The position numbers were made by a program, and so were the translations under genes. Positions 12,601 through 23,428 of a DNA stretch of 63,212 nt are shown in pieces. The notes beneath the pieces are model-generated. The model made no database searches. It was given only the letters and a program-made list of their open reading frames with translations, and had not been told where the DNA came from. Source of the DNA: Dicyema japonicum (lineage: Eukaryota > Dicyemida > Rhombozoa > Dicyemidae); NCBI GenBank assembly GCA_011109175.1, contig RDEW01000105.1, forward strand, positions 12,184 to 75,395, written 5' to 3'. Numbering within the stretch: the stretch's first letter is position 1; each line of letters starts with the position of its first letter.

Positions 12601-13001
12601 GGAATCATCTAAGAAACATAACTGGAATGTCCTGGCCATCCAAGATCTCGCGGAATGGACTGTACAATAAGTGTGACTGTATACCATTAAGCCACGAGAT
12701 CATTAGCTCTCGTTGGAGACTTTTTGGACACGTCATTGGGTTGGACCCGATATCCCCTCCGAATATCGCAATGGAAGATTACTACTCCTCCAATGTAAAA
12801 CGCTTTCGTGGAAGACCGAGAACTACCCTCCCGGTCGTTCTACAAAACGATCTGAAAGCCCTGAAGAAAACATTGGCATCTGGTGACGATCTGGACTCAC
12901 TGAGGGACCTAGCAAAGAACAGAAGAGCTAGGAGCAACCTAACTAATTCTCTTATATTTTTTGCTGCACATGCTCTCGTGAAAGTGCTAATAATAATAAG
13001 A
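9680..13001 (+). mobile_element. APE-type LINE (family 1), near full length, decayed
   Basis: 5' end TGGTTAGGTAGTGACGT, APE domain (LTFNARGLS 9785; SIYCIQETK 9870; TIINVYAPHCG 10225; DMNAKIG 10365), basic spacer (10680-11243), RT (NPGPDTINPELLKYG ~11350; TGTPQGDSLSPLLFTIYLEA ~12000) and C-terminus (SSRWRLFGHVIGL 12710; FRGRPRTTLPV 12810). The active-site YADD reads taaGCTGATGAT, a stop in place of Tyr (~12207). The 3' tail is (TAA)n at ~12987-12999. Three N gaps (9941, 11486, 12091) each have repeated sequence on both sides. Two 50-bp flanks (9630-9679 and 13002-13051) differ at three positions and read as a long target duplication. Confidence 0.85.
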
Positions 13002-13025
13002 AAAAATTATAGTATTGATTAACTT

Positions 13026-13327
13026 TTAATTAAAATGACAGTTATGACAGTAGATGACAGCTGGCAAATGTAACGTCTGTGGCTCGATAACTGCTCTGGC
13101 TCGCGACACAATAAGATTAAAGTAGAATTCCTTAACCAGGTGTCTTTTTATCTTGGCCTTCTCAAAATCTACAGTTGCTTTATCCAATTGGGCCTAACAG
13201 GATGTTGCATTAATGTAACATGAACTCGCTGCAACTCAGATTTTAAGGCATTGTCAGTCATTTTTGTTTTTTGACGACTTTTTTTGACTGCCTCTTTATT
13301 CAAATTATTATTTTTGCAAGAAATCAT
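13026..13327 (-). CDS. C/EBP-like bZIP transcription factor, 3' part, overrun by a transposon end
   Basis: Minus strand. The first exon segment (13327-13220) reads NKEAVKKSRQKTK, the bZIP basic signature N-x2-A-V-x2-S-R closely like C/EBP gamma, then the zipper start NALKSELQRVH. A 26-nt GT-AG intron (13219-13194) joins in frame to AQLDKATVDFEKAKIKRHL and VKEFYFNLI. Leucine/Phe positions at seven-residue spacing (ELQ, QLD, DFE) support a coiled coil. Right after FNLI the frame enters the Ginger-like terminus at 13108 and encodes about 28 transposon-derived residues to the stop at 13026-13028. Upstream exons are not found; N gap 13555 and a ~190-bp repeated flank lie upstream. The Met at 13327 is probably internal. 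Confidence 0.55.
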
Positions 13328-13726
13328 AAGTTAGTTACATATATTCGATATATTCCTTGTTATTTTGAATATGCATACAAACTGTTTGTCTTGCTGGCAT
13401 TTTACAATGAAAATTTAACCGCAAAAATATTTTTATAATAATAATTTAAATATTTAAAAATTAATATTTATATTCGATAATTTTTTTTTTTATTTCAAAA
13501 ATTTATTAACAATAAAATATTATTTATTAACTATGGGGGTGAACGGCTGCTGACNCTTGTTATTTTGAATATGCCTACAAACTGGTTTTCTTGCAGGCAT
13601 TTTACGATGAAAATATAACCGCAAAAATATTTTTTTAATAATAACTCAAATATTTTAAAATTAATATTTATATTCGATAATTTTTTTTTTTATTTCAAAA
13701 ATTTATTAACAATAAAATATTATTTA
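13328..13726. other. AT-rich spacer with duplicated flank around N gap 13555
   Basis: About 190 bp before the N (from ~13357) recur after it (13556-13750) with a few differences, and they include the 3' tail of the reverse transcriptase element that follows. No gene is recognised. Confidence 0.6.
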
Positions 13727-15732
13727 TTAACTATGGGGGTGAACGGCTGCTGACATCACGGAGTAAGCGTTTCCGCGAACAACTGCGATACCAATTCTTT
13801 GCCTCAGCCAGACCTCTTCCCGCACGTCTTTCTTGCGGTGGGCCAATTTTCCCCCGATTTCCTTTAGGAAAGAGGCTGTAATACTTCCGGCCGCACCAGA
13901 CGTCTCGATTGCTACCGGTACAAAACGGTAGCGGTCTCCAATTTCGCCATATTTTTTAATCTTGATTTTCTCGGCCAGATCGGCTGCCGATCCAGCAGAC
14001 TGCGCCGAGCTGAGCATCATCGAGTTCGAGAAAGAGTCCACAACAGTGCAGTCCCATACGAGCGATTTTCCCTCAGTGAACGGAAAGATGGTTAGCCCAT
14101 CCGGTCTTTTCCCATCTCCGCGGTCCAATCCCACAGGCTCCAGTATTGCTGGGAAGCCTGCCGCTTCAAGAGCTCGCAAGACAATGTTGTTCATAGCAGC
14201 ATGGCGGGGTGCTCTGCCCGCGCTCCTTTTGCACGAGAGCGGGTGCAGCCATTTGGCATCGACGATCCCTCCACAGCGACATTGGTGTTCGACGTAAACA
14301 TCAGCTCCCAGGCGTTGTGCGATCCCAATCCGAATACAGTCATCGTCCAATAGGGTCCCCAGGGAGGAACATGGGAGTGCATCCAGCCACGCTCCGCTCC
14401 CATGGTTGGCGGCGGACACGAGGCATGCAAGACGATGCTGGTTGGCCTCAGACTTTAGCACGTCGAAGATTTTCTTGGAGTAAATATCATCCCAGTCACG
14501 TTGCCTCGAAGGATCGTTCGGCATATCCAAACCAGTTTCACACCATTCGCAACGAGCTTCGTCGAAGACTTTTTCCCAAGAGGGACTCTCTTGTAATACG
14601 TAGGATTTCTTAGACCAAAAGGCTTCCACTTGAGAGCGATGACACATATGCTGGATAGGCGATCTCCAGCGCCGACCTGAGACCCGTTCTTCCGAGCCGT
14701 GTAGGAAGCTTGCATTGGTTCCAACTCGGCGCATCAAAGTGGATGTTTAGAAGCAATTCAGCTGATTTTCTCAATGTCCTATCCAGTGACAGGAGGATTC
14801 ACGATGTTTGAAGCAGGGAGACATCGGAGAGCATATAGGAGTTTGGGCAAGCCGATGCTATTCTTTAAAAGGAAGAACGCTGTATGACCATCGATTAAGG
14901 AGAGTTTCTCCGTGACTCTGGAGAGTTCATCCTTTTTTGTTTGTAGATGGCTCCGCAGTTCCTTTTCGTCAAGTGGGCACCCAAGAAAGAATGCCCGCTC
15001 CCTGGGTACGACAGTAATTCCAGGTAGTACCGAGTTGAAAGACTCGACCACGTTGATGAAATCATTCTCCGAGTATGTGATATTTATTAGCTCCGATTTC
15101 TTTATGTTTATCTCAAGTCCGAGGTTTCGTAGTGCCGGCACGGCATGTGACAGAACGTCGTGTACTTTTCTCCACGGCCCTCCAATTGTCGCGTCATCGA
15201 GATACCAAAGGTTTAGTTGTGAGTTTATAGAGCGGACAATTTCATCGATGGCCAGAGCGAAGAGTAGTGGACCAAGTGAGTCCCCTTGTTGAACTCCGGT
15301 CTCCGAACAGATAATCTTGTCACCGAAAACCAGTGAAGAATTGGTTCCGTAAGCGAGGAAGACAAGTTGAATTAGTTCCGGGGCTCGTTTGCTTGTAGTT
15401 TCGAAAATTTGATCCCTCTTCAGTGAATTGAAGGCATTGCAGATGTCCAGCTTGACCCCAATTTGTGGGTTTTGTTCGTCTTTCTGTCCAAAATAACACC
15501 TCGCAGCATGCATTGCCGCTTCCCATCCGTTCTTTACACCAACCCCCAGTTGGAAGGGAGAAAATTCTTCAGATATTCTCGGACAGACAATGCTGCTTGC
15601 GATTTTCGCTGTCAGTCTTCTGAAATAGTTGCCGACTGCGATGGGGCGGACTCCACCTTCAGGTTTTTTGAAGGCCAATAAATGTGCACTGAAAAGGAGC
15701 TCCCTTGCGTGGGGAGGAATATCTCCGTTCAA
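13727..15732 (-). pseudogene. R2-like non-LTR retrotransposon: RT plus zinc knuckle and PD-(D/E)XK endonuclease
   Basis: Minus strand. 15732-14779 encodes RT: RPIAVGNYFRRLTAKI, KLDICNAFNSLKR, TGVQQGDSLGPLLFALAID, and the active site WYLDDATIGG. A first frame change after NPPVTG leads to LDRTLRKSAELLLNIHFDA (~14770-14710), and a second near 14640 enters the C-terminal frame, with a Cys/His knuckle (CRCGG...WLHPLSC) and the endonuclease (KRPDGLTIFP, LVWDCTV, KIKKYGEIGDRYRF). PD and D/E-x-K elements are recognisable as RPDG/WDCTV/K..KY. The GC content is clearly higher than the surroundings, suggesting a young copy with two lesions. The 5' end is truncated near 15732 at a short AT repeat. Relatives: 44127-44760 and 58249-59310. 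Confidence 0.85.
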
Positions 15733-15859
15733 AATTTAATTTCAAATAATTTATCAAATTTTTATCAATTTTTTTCACCCGCTATTCGATAATTTAATTT
15801 CAAATAATTTATCAAATTTTTTCACCAGCTATTTCTCTTCACTTGTGTCTCCAATCTAA

Positions 15860-17156
15860 CTACTAAATGAACTCCTTAGTAATCATGGTAACTAATTGCG
15901 ATTATTCCATCTTCCACTACTCAATACTCTGCGCCTGATGTGCCTCACTTATTTGGCAAAACATGGATTTCTACTATTTAACAGGCCATACGAAGCCGGA
16001 TTCTATTCTTGTTCTGTCCCACGTGAATGGCAAATTTTTTGATTGTTTATTCCTCTCTTTATTCAAAGGTAAGAGCTCGTTGGGAGGGAGAGTCACTCTC
16101 TTTGAAGGAAACGGTTGAGTTAAATGAGTTGAGTGATACTTTTGAGTCGGGAAGATCAAAGACTTTTTAAGCCAATACAAAAATACTCATATTTTTATTG
16201 ACGATTTGGACCCCCAATTAAAATGGCCCAATATTTGCCACAATTTGGACGTTGCTGCTGTATCCATTCCTTCAGTCAATGAGACTAAAGTCGGATTTCA
16301 AAGAGGTTGAGACAATTNTTCACCCAATGAGACTAAAGTCGGATTTCGAAGAGGTTGAAAAAATTCGTCAGGCTTGTTAAATTATGGGAGATTCTTTAAA
16401 ATACGTGATGAGTTAACTCAAAGAAAAAAATGTATAAATTGACCACCAACACAATTAGATGTCTGAGTATCTCATAATGAGTGAATTTCGCCATCAGTGT
16501 GTTCTCAGAAGAGCCCATATGATGACTTTCCCGTCGGTAGTAGCCTGTATGTGATCTTGTCATAAACAGGTGGTTTGAATTCTACCATATTTCACTATAT
16601 GGATTATATAGGGTTCTCCAAACCCGGGGAATTTTACTAACTGATACTGGATGTCATGTGGGTTATTATAGCAGTGATTTAACTCGAGTGTGGCCTTTCA
16701 GTGGTTGGTTATCTGTATAATTTAAAGGTACATTCTCTGAAGCCCAAAGGGATGTCTACGAGTGTGTCCTAGAGGCCAATCTGGTGTGTATTGAGTCGTT
16801 TAGAATGCATAATTCGCTTAATTTCGTGAATAATTAAATGTATAAAGTATTGGCTGGAAATTTGGTAAAGAGGGGAGTTGTTACGACTGGTATCACTAAC
16901 GTCACTAATGTTTGGTTGTTATATTTTAAATTAGGTTGTGAGATCGGAATTGTGCCCCACCACGTGTCTCATTATTTGGGACTGGATGTCCATGATACGG
17001 ATTCCGTTAGCAGAGGTATGCCTTTGAAGCCGGGAATTGTAATTACAGTTGAACCTGGCATTTGCTATATTGACCAGTAATTCCCCAAAGGAGATTAGGG
17101 ATGTTAAGAATTTCTTAACGATTACTAAGAGTTCTAGTAAAATCTTTGTTATATAA
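15860..17156 (+). pseudogene. Xaa-Pro aminopeptidase 3-like (M24B peptidase), broken copy
   Basis: Segments collinear with XPNPEP3: DVPHLF (~15935), MDFYYLTGHTKPDSILVLS (~15963-16020), RLKSDFEEVEKIRQAC (~16330-16380), RRAHMMTFPSVVAC (~16510-16550), STIFHYM (~16580), TDTGCHVGYYSSDLTRVWPF (~16640-16700), FSEAQRDVYECVLEANLVC (~16735-16790), [20 protein letters not shown] (~16958-17015) and VITVEPGI (~17040). Metal-ligand Asp, His and Glu motifs are kept. Short GT-AG introns fit at ~16551 (23 nt) and ~16706 (24 nt, joining S-G-T-F). Frame changes at ~15955, an in-frame stop at ~16835 and a lost stretch before the C-terminus argue for decay, unless some hide unusually short introns. N gap 16318 repeats ~40 bp on both sides. 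Confidence 0.75.
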
Positions 17157-17440
17157 GTTATTTTTATTTGTGCTTTCGTTTTTATTGGTATTGTTCTTCA
17201 AGTGGGAAATTATATTCATAAAGGCTAGGTTTATCTGTTACTTGGTTCATGATTTCGGAGAGAAATTTTGAAATTATTGAGAACATAGTTTGAATATCTT
17301 GATAAGTGGTTCCCTACCTGGCTTCCAGGGGACCCCATGGTTCCGTGAACTTTACTATGAATTATTTAATAATGTTTTTAATTATTAAAATATATTAAAC
17401 ATCCTCGTTTATACCTTGATTCTGTTTTGAGTTAGTTAGT

Positions 17441-20390
17441 CAATTATTATTATTAATTATTATAAAGCACAACGTCTTGCCATTGGAAATGACAAAACCA
17501 GTGCAGTACCAAACATTAATTTTTTAGTTAATTTTCTCCACTTTCCACGATCCTGAGCCAAATCCCTCAAGTAATCCAGGCCATCTCCCGTAGTTAGAGA
17601 TAATCCTATTCTCTTCAGATCTTCATACAGTGTCGTGGCCAGTGATGCTCTCGGACGTCCTCGGAACTTCGCCTCCTTGGTTTGAAAGTATTCCTCCATG
17701 GCAACATTAGCTGGAGTTTCGATATTTCCCCGTAGGATGTGTTTAAATAGACTCCAACGAAATTCCATGATGTCGAAATTCCAAGACGTAATAGAGTATA
17801 GTTCTTGACTTCTTGTNAAAGTATTCCTCCATGGCAACATTAGCTGGAGTTTCGATATTTCCCCGTAGGATGTGTTTAAATAGACTCCAACGAAATTCCA
17901 TGATGTCTAGTGAAATCGGTTTAGAAGACGTAATAGAGTATAGTTCTTGACTTCTTGTTCTCATACGGTCCCAGCACGAATGAATCTTCCGTAGTTGTCC
18001 CCGATGGAAGGAGTTTAGTTTTTCAATGTCATTTAGGGTTAATGACCAAGAACTTGCATTATATAGGAGTATTAGTTTGACTAACGAATTGTATAGTCGA
18101 GTTCTGATCTCTCGATTCAAGCCCTTCTTTCTTAGAAACCAATTTCTTCTCAAGTTGTATAAGGCCGTATTTGCTTTAATCTTCCGTGCAATGATGTCTT
18201 CTTTATCTCCAAGCAGGGATCCCAGCTTTTTAACCTTTCGCCAATGCTCTTCCAGAATAGATTCCTTCCTCATCAAAGTTGTCAGCTCTGTCTTGTCTTT
18301 GTTGATATTTAGTGACCATTTTTCGAATACTCTTGGTGCCGTCTCGAGTAATCCCAATAGGGCCTCCCCATTTTGCGAGACGAAGTCCACATCATCTGCA
18401 TAAGCTAGGATGCTAGTTCCCTCCACAATAAAAGGCTTGAGATCCCGTAGCGCAGACTCAAGATATGCAACAAAGAGGAGAGGAGACAATAGATCTCCTT
18501 GTGGAGTCCCAGTATTTGTCGAAAATGGCATGGCTTGAGTATTTCCAATTTTAACAGTTAGTTGTGTTTCAGCCAGTAGTGCCCTAATCATCGAAACTGA
18601 CGAGGCGTCGAATAGACCCGTGATAAATTCCAATAGTTTACAACTTTTAACTGAATCAAACGCTTTCGATATGTCAATCCCAAGGATCCCAAAAGATGTT
18701 CTAAATCTTCGAATGGTTGAACATCTCCATTTTAGGCTCCATAAGACCTATGGTATGGTGAAAGATAGGCTTCCAAATTCTCTCTTACACGTTCGAGAGT
18801 GATAATAGCCAGGATCTTCCTGATAACATTCATTAGGATGATCGGTCTCAAGTTTGTTACTTTTCCTTTCTGCTTATTTGGTTTGGGAACCGGAATCAAA
18901 TAACCCTCTCCAATGGGTAACAACACACGTTCTTCAAACATTTTGTTCATGATCAACGCAATGATTTCGTAGAGGTAATCACCGCCGTGTTTGAATAGTT
19001 CAGGACGTAGTCCATCCGGGCCCGCACTTTTATCAGGTTTCAGCCTTTCACATGCTAATTTCACCTCATAAGGTGCAATTTTCATTCCCAGTTCACCGGA
19101 TCCACAAATGAATGCCGAAATCACATTCTGAGTCGTATTTAGCCCCGACCTGAAGTGATCAGTAACCAACTCGGCAATCTCAGATGGGTTCATTATTCGT
19201 CTTCCATTTTGGTCGTATAATATAGGGGTACTCTTCTTATTGTGACATTTAAGTAGCCTAACGGCTTCGTAGTATCCCCTGTTACCCTTTAGCCCTTCCA
19301 GGTGCTCTAATTTGTTTAAGGCATCACATCGAGTAGCAGTCCTCACATCTTTCTTTATTGACTTATGTATTCTTGCTTTTTCTTTCCTGAGTTCATCTAT
19401 TGTAAATTTATTCATAGTTTTCTTTTCCTGTATTTGCAGTCGAATTTGCCTCTGCAGTTTGATTAGATTAGAGATATCTTGACTTGCACTATTCACATTT
19501 ATCCAGCTTGGAATCTCCATATACATTTCATCATATGTTTTATGCATCGCCATTGATACGTTTTTTCATACGTTTAAACATGATTGGTTTGTGTTAATAT
19601 GTCGCGAGCGCTACTTGCAACTATGCGCTACTTGCAATATCAATTTTTTGAATTTTTTGAATTTTTTTGAATCTTTTTTTTTATAATTTACTTTATAAAT
19701 CTATGAAAATTTTTGAATCTATTTGAATTCTGATATGTATTATATATTAATACTAACTATAGTCCAATATTATATAACCACCTGGATTCAAACTGCGACG
19801 CCTATACAATTATATTATGAATTTTATCTACTAGATGAAGCTTAGACCTATAACATTATTATTGCAAGAAGTGCAGATTAGTATAATATTTTCCAATTTT
19901 TTGGTTATTCGTTTTCTGTATACTCCTTAATTTGTGGATCTGAGAAATTAATAGTCTTATTGTAGACGTATTTTTTTGGGTGGGTAGTATATTTGGAGTG
20001 TTTGTAATAGCTTACTCGAAATTTCGCAATGACCATCTTATGGTCAGTGTCAATGGACGAACCTCCGTAAGATCTCGCATTTGTCAATAATCTCTTATCT
20101 TTGCATCGACATATTATATAATCGATCTGGTTAAAAATATTTATTATTTCTCCGTTATTCTTCTTGGTTGTCCCACACCAAGTCGTCATATGTCTTGCAG
20201 CGTGAGCGAATGATGTACGACATAAGAACAAATCGTTTGACCGACAGAAGTTTCCTAACAGCGTTCCAGGAAGGTTTCTTTTCCCCCTGCCGAATCTCCC
20301 CAAGAACGTTTCGTCGGTATCTGTTTTCCTCCTCACCTTGGTGTTCATATCATCATCCATATATAAAAGTCCGGAGTCGGCCAATTCTAA
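17441..20390 (-). mobile_element. APE-type LINE (family 1), 5'-truncated, with an insertion
   Basis: Minus strand, 5' to 3': APE C-terminal half (TFLGRFGRGKRNLPGTLLG and NQIDYIICR, 20384-19905), an interruption (about 19890-19600), a basic spacer and RT N-half (AGPDGLRPELFKHGGDYL; NLRPIILMN; 19553-18732), then RT C-half with TGTPQGDLLSPLLFVAYLES and an intact YADD (ILAYADDVDF) (18633-17743), and the C-terminus (FRWSLFKHILRG, FRGRPRASL). The tail is (TAA)n at 17441-17464. Frames are long and open compared with the copy at 9680, so this is one of the younger family members. N gap 17817 repeats ~100 bp on both sides. Confidence 0.85.
19600..19890. mobile_element. Ginger-like terminus inside the LINE
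   Basis: TGTCGCGAGCGC at 19600 is identical to the right terminus of the elements in repeat copies A and D. It is followed by short direct repeats of 'GCGCTACTTGCAA'. The LINE frame stops at 19905 and resumes at 19553, so this AT-rich piece is an insertion, but I cannot find a matching second terminus or a target duplication. It may be a one-ended fragment. Confidence 0.45.
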
Positions 20391-20404
20391 ATATAAATCT
20401 GATA

Positions 20405-21188
20405 ATCTGAGTAGAAGTCTTCAAATAGAGCCGGATCTAAGGAAGATCCGGCATCATTTAGACCTGTGTCATTGTTATGTTCCGTATCGAAAATCCTGGA
20501 AAGGCTTGTGCTTGGGAGAATCAAGGCTTTCTTACCAGAAAAGAATTTCAACACGGATTCAAGAGCAATTGTTCTACATCAACGTACCTACAGAAATTAA
20601 CCAACTTCATTATAGATGGTTTTTCAAATAAATCAAGGCATTTAAAAACAGTCTTATGTTCCATTGATATTAACAAGGCCTTTGATTCTATTTTGAGAAA
20701 AATATTATCAAAGAAAATTTTTCAGTCCGAGATCCCGAGGAAGCTTAAACTTTGGATAACAAATTTCTTAAGTGGACAAAGGGGACATGTATGCCTCGGA
20801 GGACTGAAATCAGTCTCGCGTCTTCTCCCAAACGGTGTCCCCCAAGGATCTCCTTTATCCCCCGCTTTATTCAATATATACATGGGAGACCTCTCTACAC
20901 CGGAATCCAATAACGATGTTCTACTCACATATGCGGACGAGATTGTTTTGGCCTCACGTGATCGGGATATCCAAAATGCTACAGAAAGATTACAAATAAA
21001 CCTGGACCGACTCAACGCATGGGTAATGAAGAACCGACTCACGATAAATTCCAGAAAGTCGGTCACGTCTATGTTTACTTCGGACAAAAGGTTGGGGAAG
21101 ATGACTGTCAAGTTAAAATTGGACAACATAGAAATCCCCTTCCAAAATGTCAGAAGATCCTGGGTGTGACACTGAATACACACCTATG
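20405..21188 (+). pseudogene. Jockey-like LINE (family 2), RT fragment
   Basis: RT blocks: CSIDINKAFDSI (~20660), LPNGVPQGSPLSPALFNIY (~20824-20880), active site written YADE instead of YADD (~20933), NRLTINSRKS (~21030) and ILGVTL (~21160). Frames change near 21130. It abuts the truncated 5' end of the LINE at 17441-20390. At 21188 the similarity to the 33.3-kb copy stops, and an unrelated ~65-bp segment begins that is found at the same junction near 45660. Confidence 0.8.
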
Positions 21189-21393
21189 TTTTCCAGTATC
21201 CTCAGCAGGTTCAATACTGGTAGCTGAAACAACTTTAAGAGTTCCATGTCCAGTCAAACACACCACCCATATAAAATCCCGATCAAAATGATTTGAATCT
21301 AAATTATCAAGCGTTCTTTATACAAAAATTACCTAAAACATCTGAATTATAATCCCAATATATCCACTGATGATACTAAGAAAACATCATCTA

Positions 21394-21942
21394 CACTCAA
21401 TCCCATAAATGTTGACCCAATTCCCATAAATGATGTCCAAGTATATATATTATACTAATAAATAATTTAGGAAAAAAGTATTTTATTCAATTAATCTGTT
21501 ATTAATTCCATTTACCCTTTCCCAAAAACTGTAATATGAGGACAAATTCTCGGTTTCAAGACACTCATAGAAAATCCGATAGTTGTTAGCAATTCTCCTC
21601 TTACAGTTGCTCTTGGTCTAATTACATTTAGGCGAGATTTCACACAAGAAAAAAAGTTTTCAATTGGGTTCAAGTCAGTTGAATAAGGGGGTAAATAAAA
21701 TGTTGTAACACTTTTGTATACACCTATTCAAACTCTTTTTACTGATCGAAGTGATAAATAGACTTTCGTTCATAAAAACCTTGCGACTTCTCATATCTGT
21801 ATTAGTTGATAACAAATCTAAAAAATTAAAATTTTAAAATATAGATTTACTTGTGTATTATTTATATATATAACTTGGACATCATTTATGGGAATTGGGT
21901 CAACATTTATGGGAATTGGGTCATCATTTATGGGATTGAGTG
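21394..21942 (-). mobile_element. IS630/Tc1-mariner element, internally deleted, TA target duplication
   Basis: Inverted termini CACTCAATCCCATAAATG at both ends, flanked by TA (21392-21393 and 21943-21944). The equivalent site is empty in copies A (~3150), C (~29970), E and F (catcatctaaact). The termini contain the subrepeat CCCATAAATG twice on the left and three times on the right. The minus strand keeps the last transposase block (LPPYSTDLNPIENFFSCVKS and RPRATVRGEL, ~21670-21580), the final catalytic-residue region of the IS630/Tc1 family. The other catalytic blocks are gone. Confidence 0.8.
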
Positions 21943-22786
21943 TAAACTACCATTTTTTCAAAAAAAAAGTAATAAACTTTTATACTCATTATGATCATTA
22001 CAGAAACTTTTTTCAGATTTATAAACGGTGTTTCATTTGTAGTTGAATAAATCGTAATGTTTGTCTAGTTTTTAGTTAATCTGTCTAGCTAAAAAAACTG
22101 TAGTTTAATAAATAAATGCTTCGTTTAATAAAATTCTTTTAATTTTTAGTTGATTTCCAACCAATACTTTTAAAAAACTGTTTGATGAGAGGTGACATGT
22201 AACATGTATGGGACACAACATATTATTCATATTTAGATGCCTTAAATGTCATTACTTAGATTTTAGTAGACACTCATAACATTTTTTAGCAGTTACTATG
22301 AAAAATTATCATATACAAAATATTATGCGGAAATAAGCTAAATATTGTTTTTATTAATAAAATTATTAGATAATTAGTAAGAGAAGTATCTAATTTAGAT
22401 CCTAAATTATATATAACTAATACTACCTGGTTAAGAGCCCTGAAAAATTATCCTAGACATAATATTATGCGGAAATAAGCTAAATATTGTTTTTATTAGT
22501 AAAATTATTAGATAATTAGTAAGAGAAGTATCTAATTAAGATCCTAAATTATATATAACTAATAGTACCTGGTTAAGAAGAAAGGATATTGATTAGTGGA
22601 GCGTAATAAAAAATAGATAGTAAATCCAGAAATTAACTTCATTCGATCCATTAGAGGTGGTCCCTTCATCATCGGGAGCACTATTATAAAAATTGACAAA
22701 AATTAACAAAATCATTACCTTTTTCAAGGCACTACCATGTGTTTTCTAGTATATGCCCAGTGTCGATTGTTAATTTTGATACATGT

Positions 22787-23428
22787 CTAAAAATTATTAA
22801 AATTATACGCGTTGTCATGAAAAGTAGGATTCATTAAACAATTTTTATTACAATTACTCTGAGTTAAGCCGACGTGATTAAACCCAAGAACGTGGAATAA
22901 CTCATGTGCCATAACCTCTGAAGTCTTTTCATCGTTGTAATTTTTCATAACAATTCCCACTGCGGAATTGGTGCAAACAGTTTTTACGTATGACAAACAT
23001 TCACCAGAACTACCAATTCTAAAAAAATTAGATTTAAAAAAAACTCAAAAAAGTAAAACTGCGTCAACCCCATTAAAATAGTTATATTTCCGTGCGTATA
23101 AAATTGCCTTGTAAGTACTATCGGGTGTAATCTCGTTAGTATAATATATTTTTTTAAAATTTACTTTTACTTTGAGTGTGCCAAAATACTAAAATATGAG
23201 TAAGTGCATACTTTTTGAGACAACCTGAACATCTTTTTTATGTAATTTTCTAAATTGACATGATTAAAGTCAAATGCTTTTTGCTATATATAAAAATTAT
23301 ATCAAACAAAGTTATAGTCAAGAACAATGCCGATATCGAATTTTCTAGTTAAGAATCTGTTATCTAAAATTATTTCAAAAGAAATTACCGACAAAAGCAC
23401 AAAAAAATGTATAAAACAAAAAATTCAT
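22787..23428 (-). CDS. M12B metalloprotease, copy B, 5 exons, intact but diverged
   Basis: Same exon plan as the copy at 36592-37229. Start MNFLFYTFF at 23428; introns of about 23-26 nt including GTTTTTTTTAAATCTAATTT...AG before the last exon. Catalytic exon: SYVKTVCTNSAVGIV and HELFHVLGFNH, then CLMNP. Differences from copy A are mostly conservative (ID to LD in the first strand, R to K, KKF to KNY) with no frameshift, which suggests the sequence was under selection after duplication. In the possible sixth exon a stop replaces one Trp (TGG TAG), so the longer C-terminal form is not available here. Confidence 0.7.

Larger units (their letters stand above)
8226..13108 (-). mobile_element. Larger Ginger-like transposon remnant, split by a LINE
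   Basis: The left end TGTCTTGAGCCACAGACG (8226) and the right end, reverse-complemented, TGTCGCGAGCCAGAGC...CGAGCCACAGACG, share about 30 bp (GAGCCACAGACGTTAC[A/C]TTTG[C/A]CAGCTG) as inverted termini. The left end seems to have lost about 19 bp near the tip. Inside lie an integrase gene on the minus strand (8700-9455) and a LINE (9680-13001) between two 50-bp copies of one sequence. No clear target duplication surrounds the outer ends (TATTA left, CAATA right), so one end may be rearranged. The right end abuts the coding sequence of a bZIP gene. Confidence 0.6.

Noticed and set aside
8226-13108. LTR retrotransposon interpretation of the TGT...ACA ends
   Set aside because: The ends are inverted, not direct, repeats, and the RT inside belongs to a nested APE-type LINE.
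13962-14613. Long + strand frames opposite the R2-like C-terminus
   Set aside because: The minus strand carries zinc knuckle and endonuclease motifs; the + frames are shadows due to higher GC.
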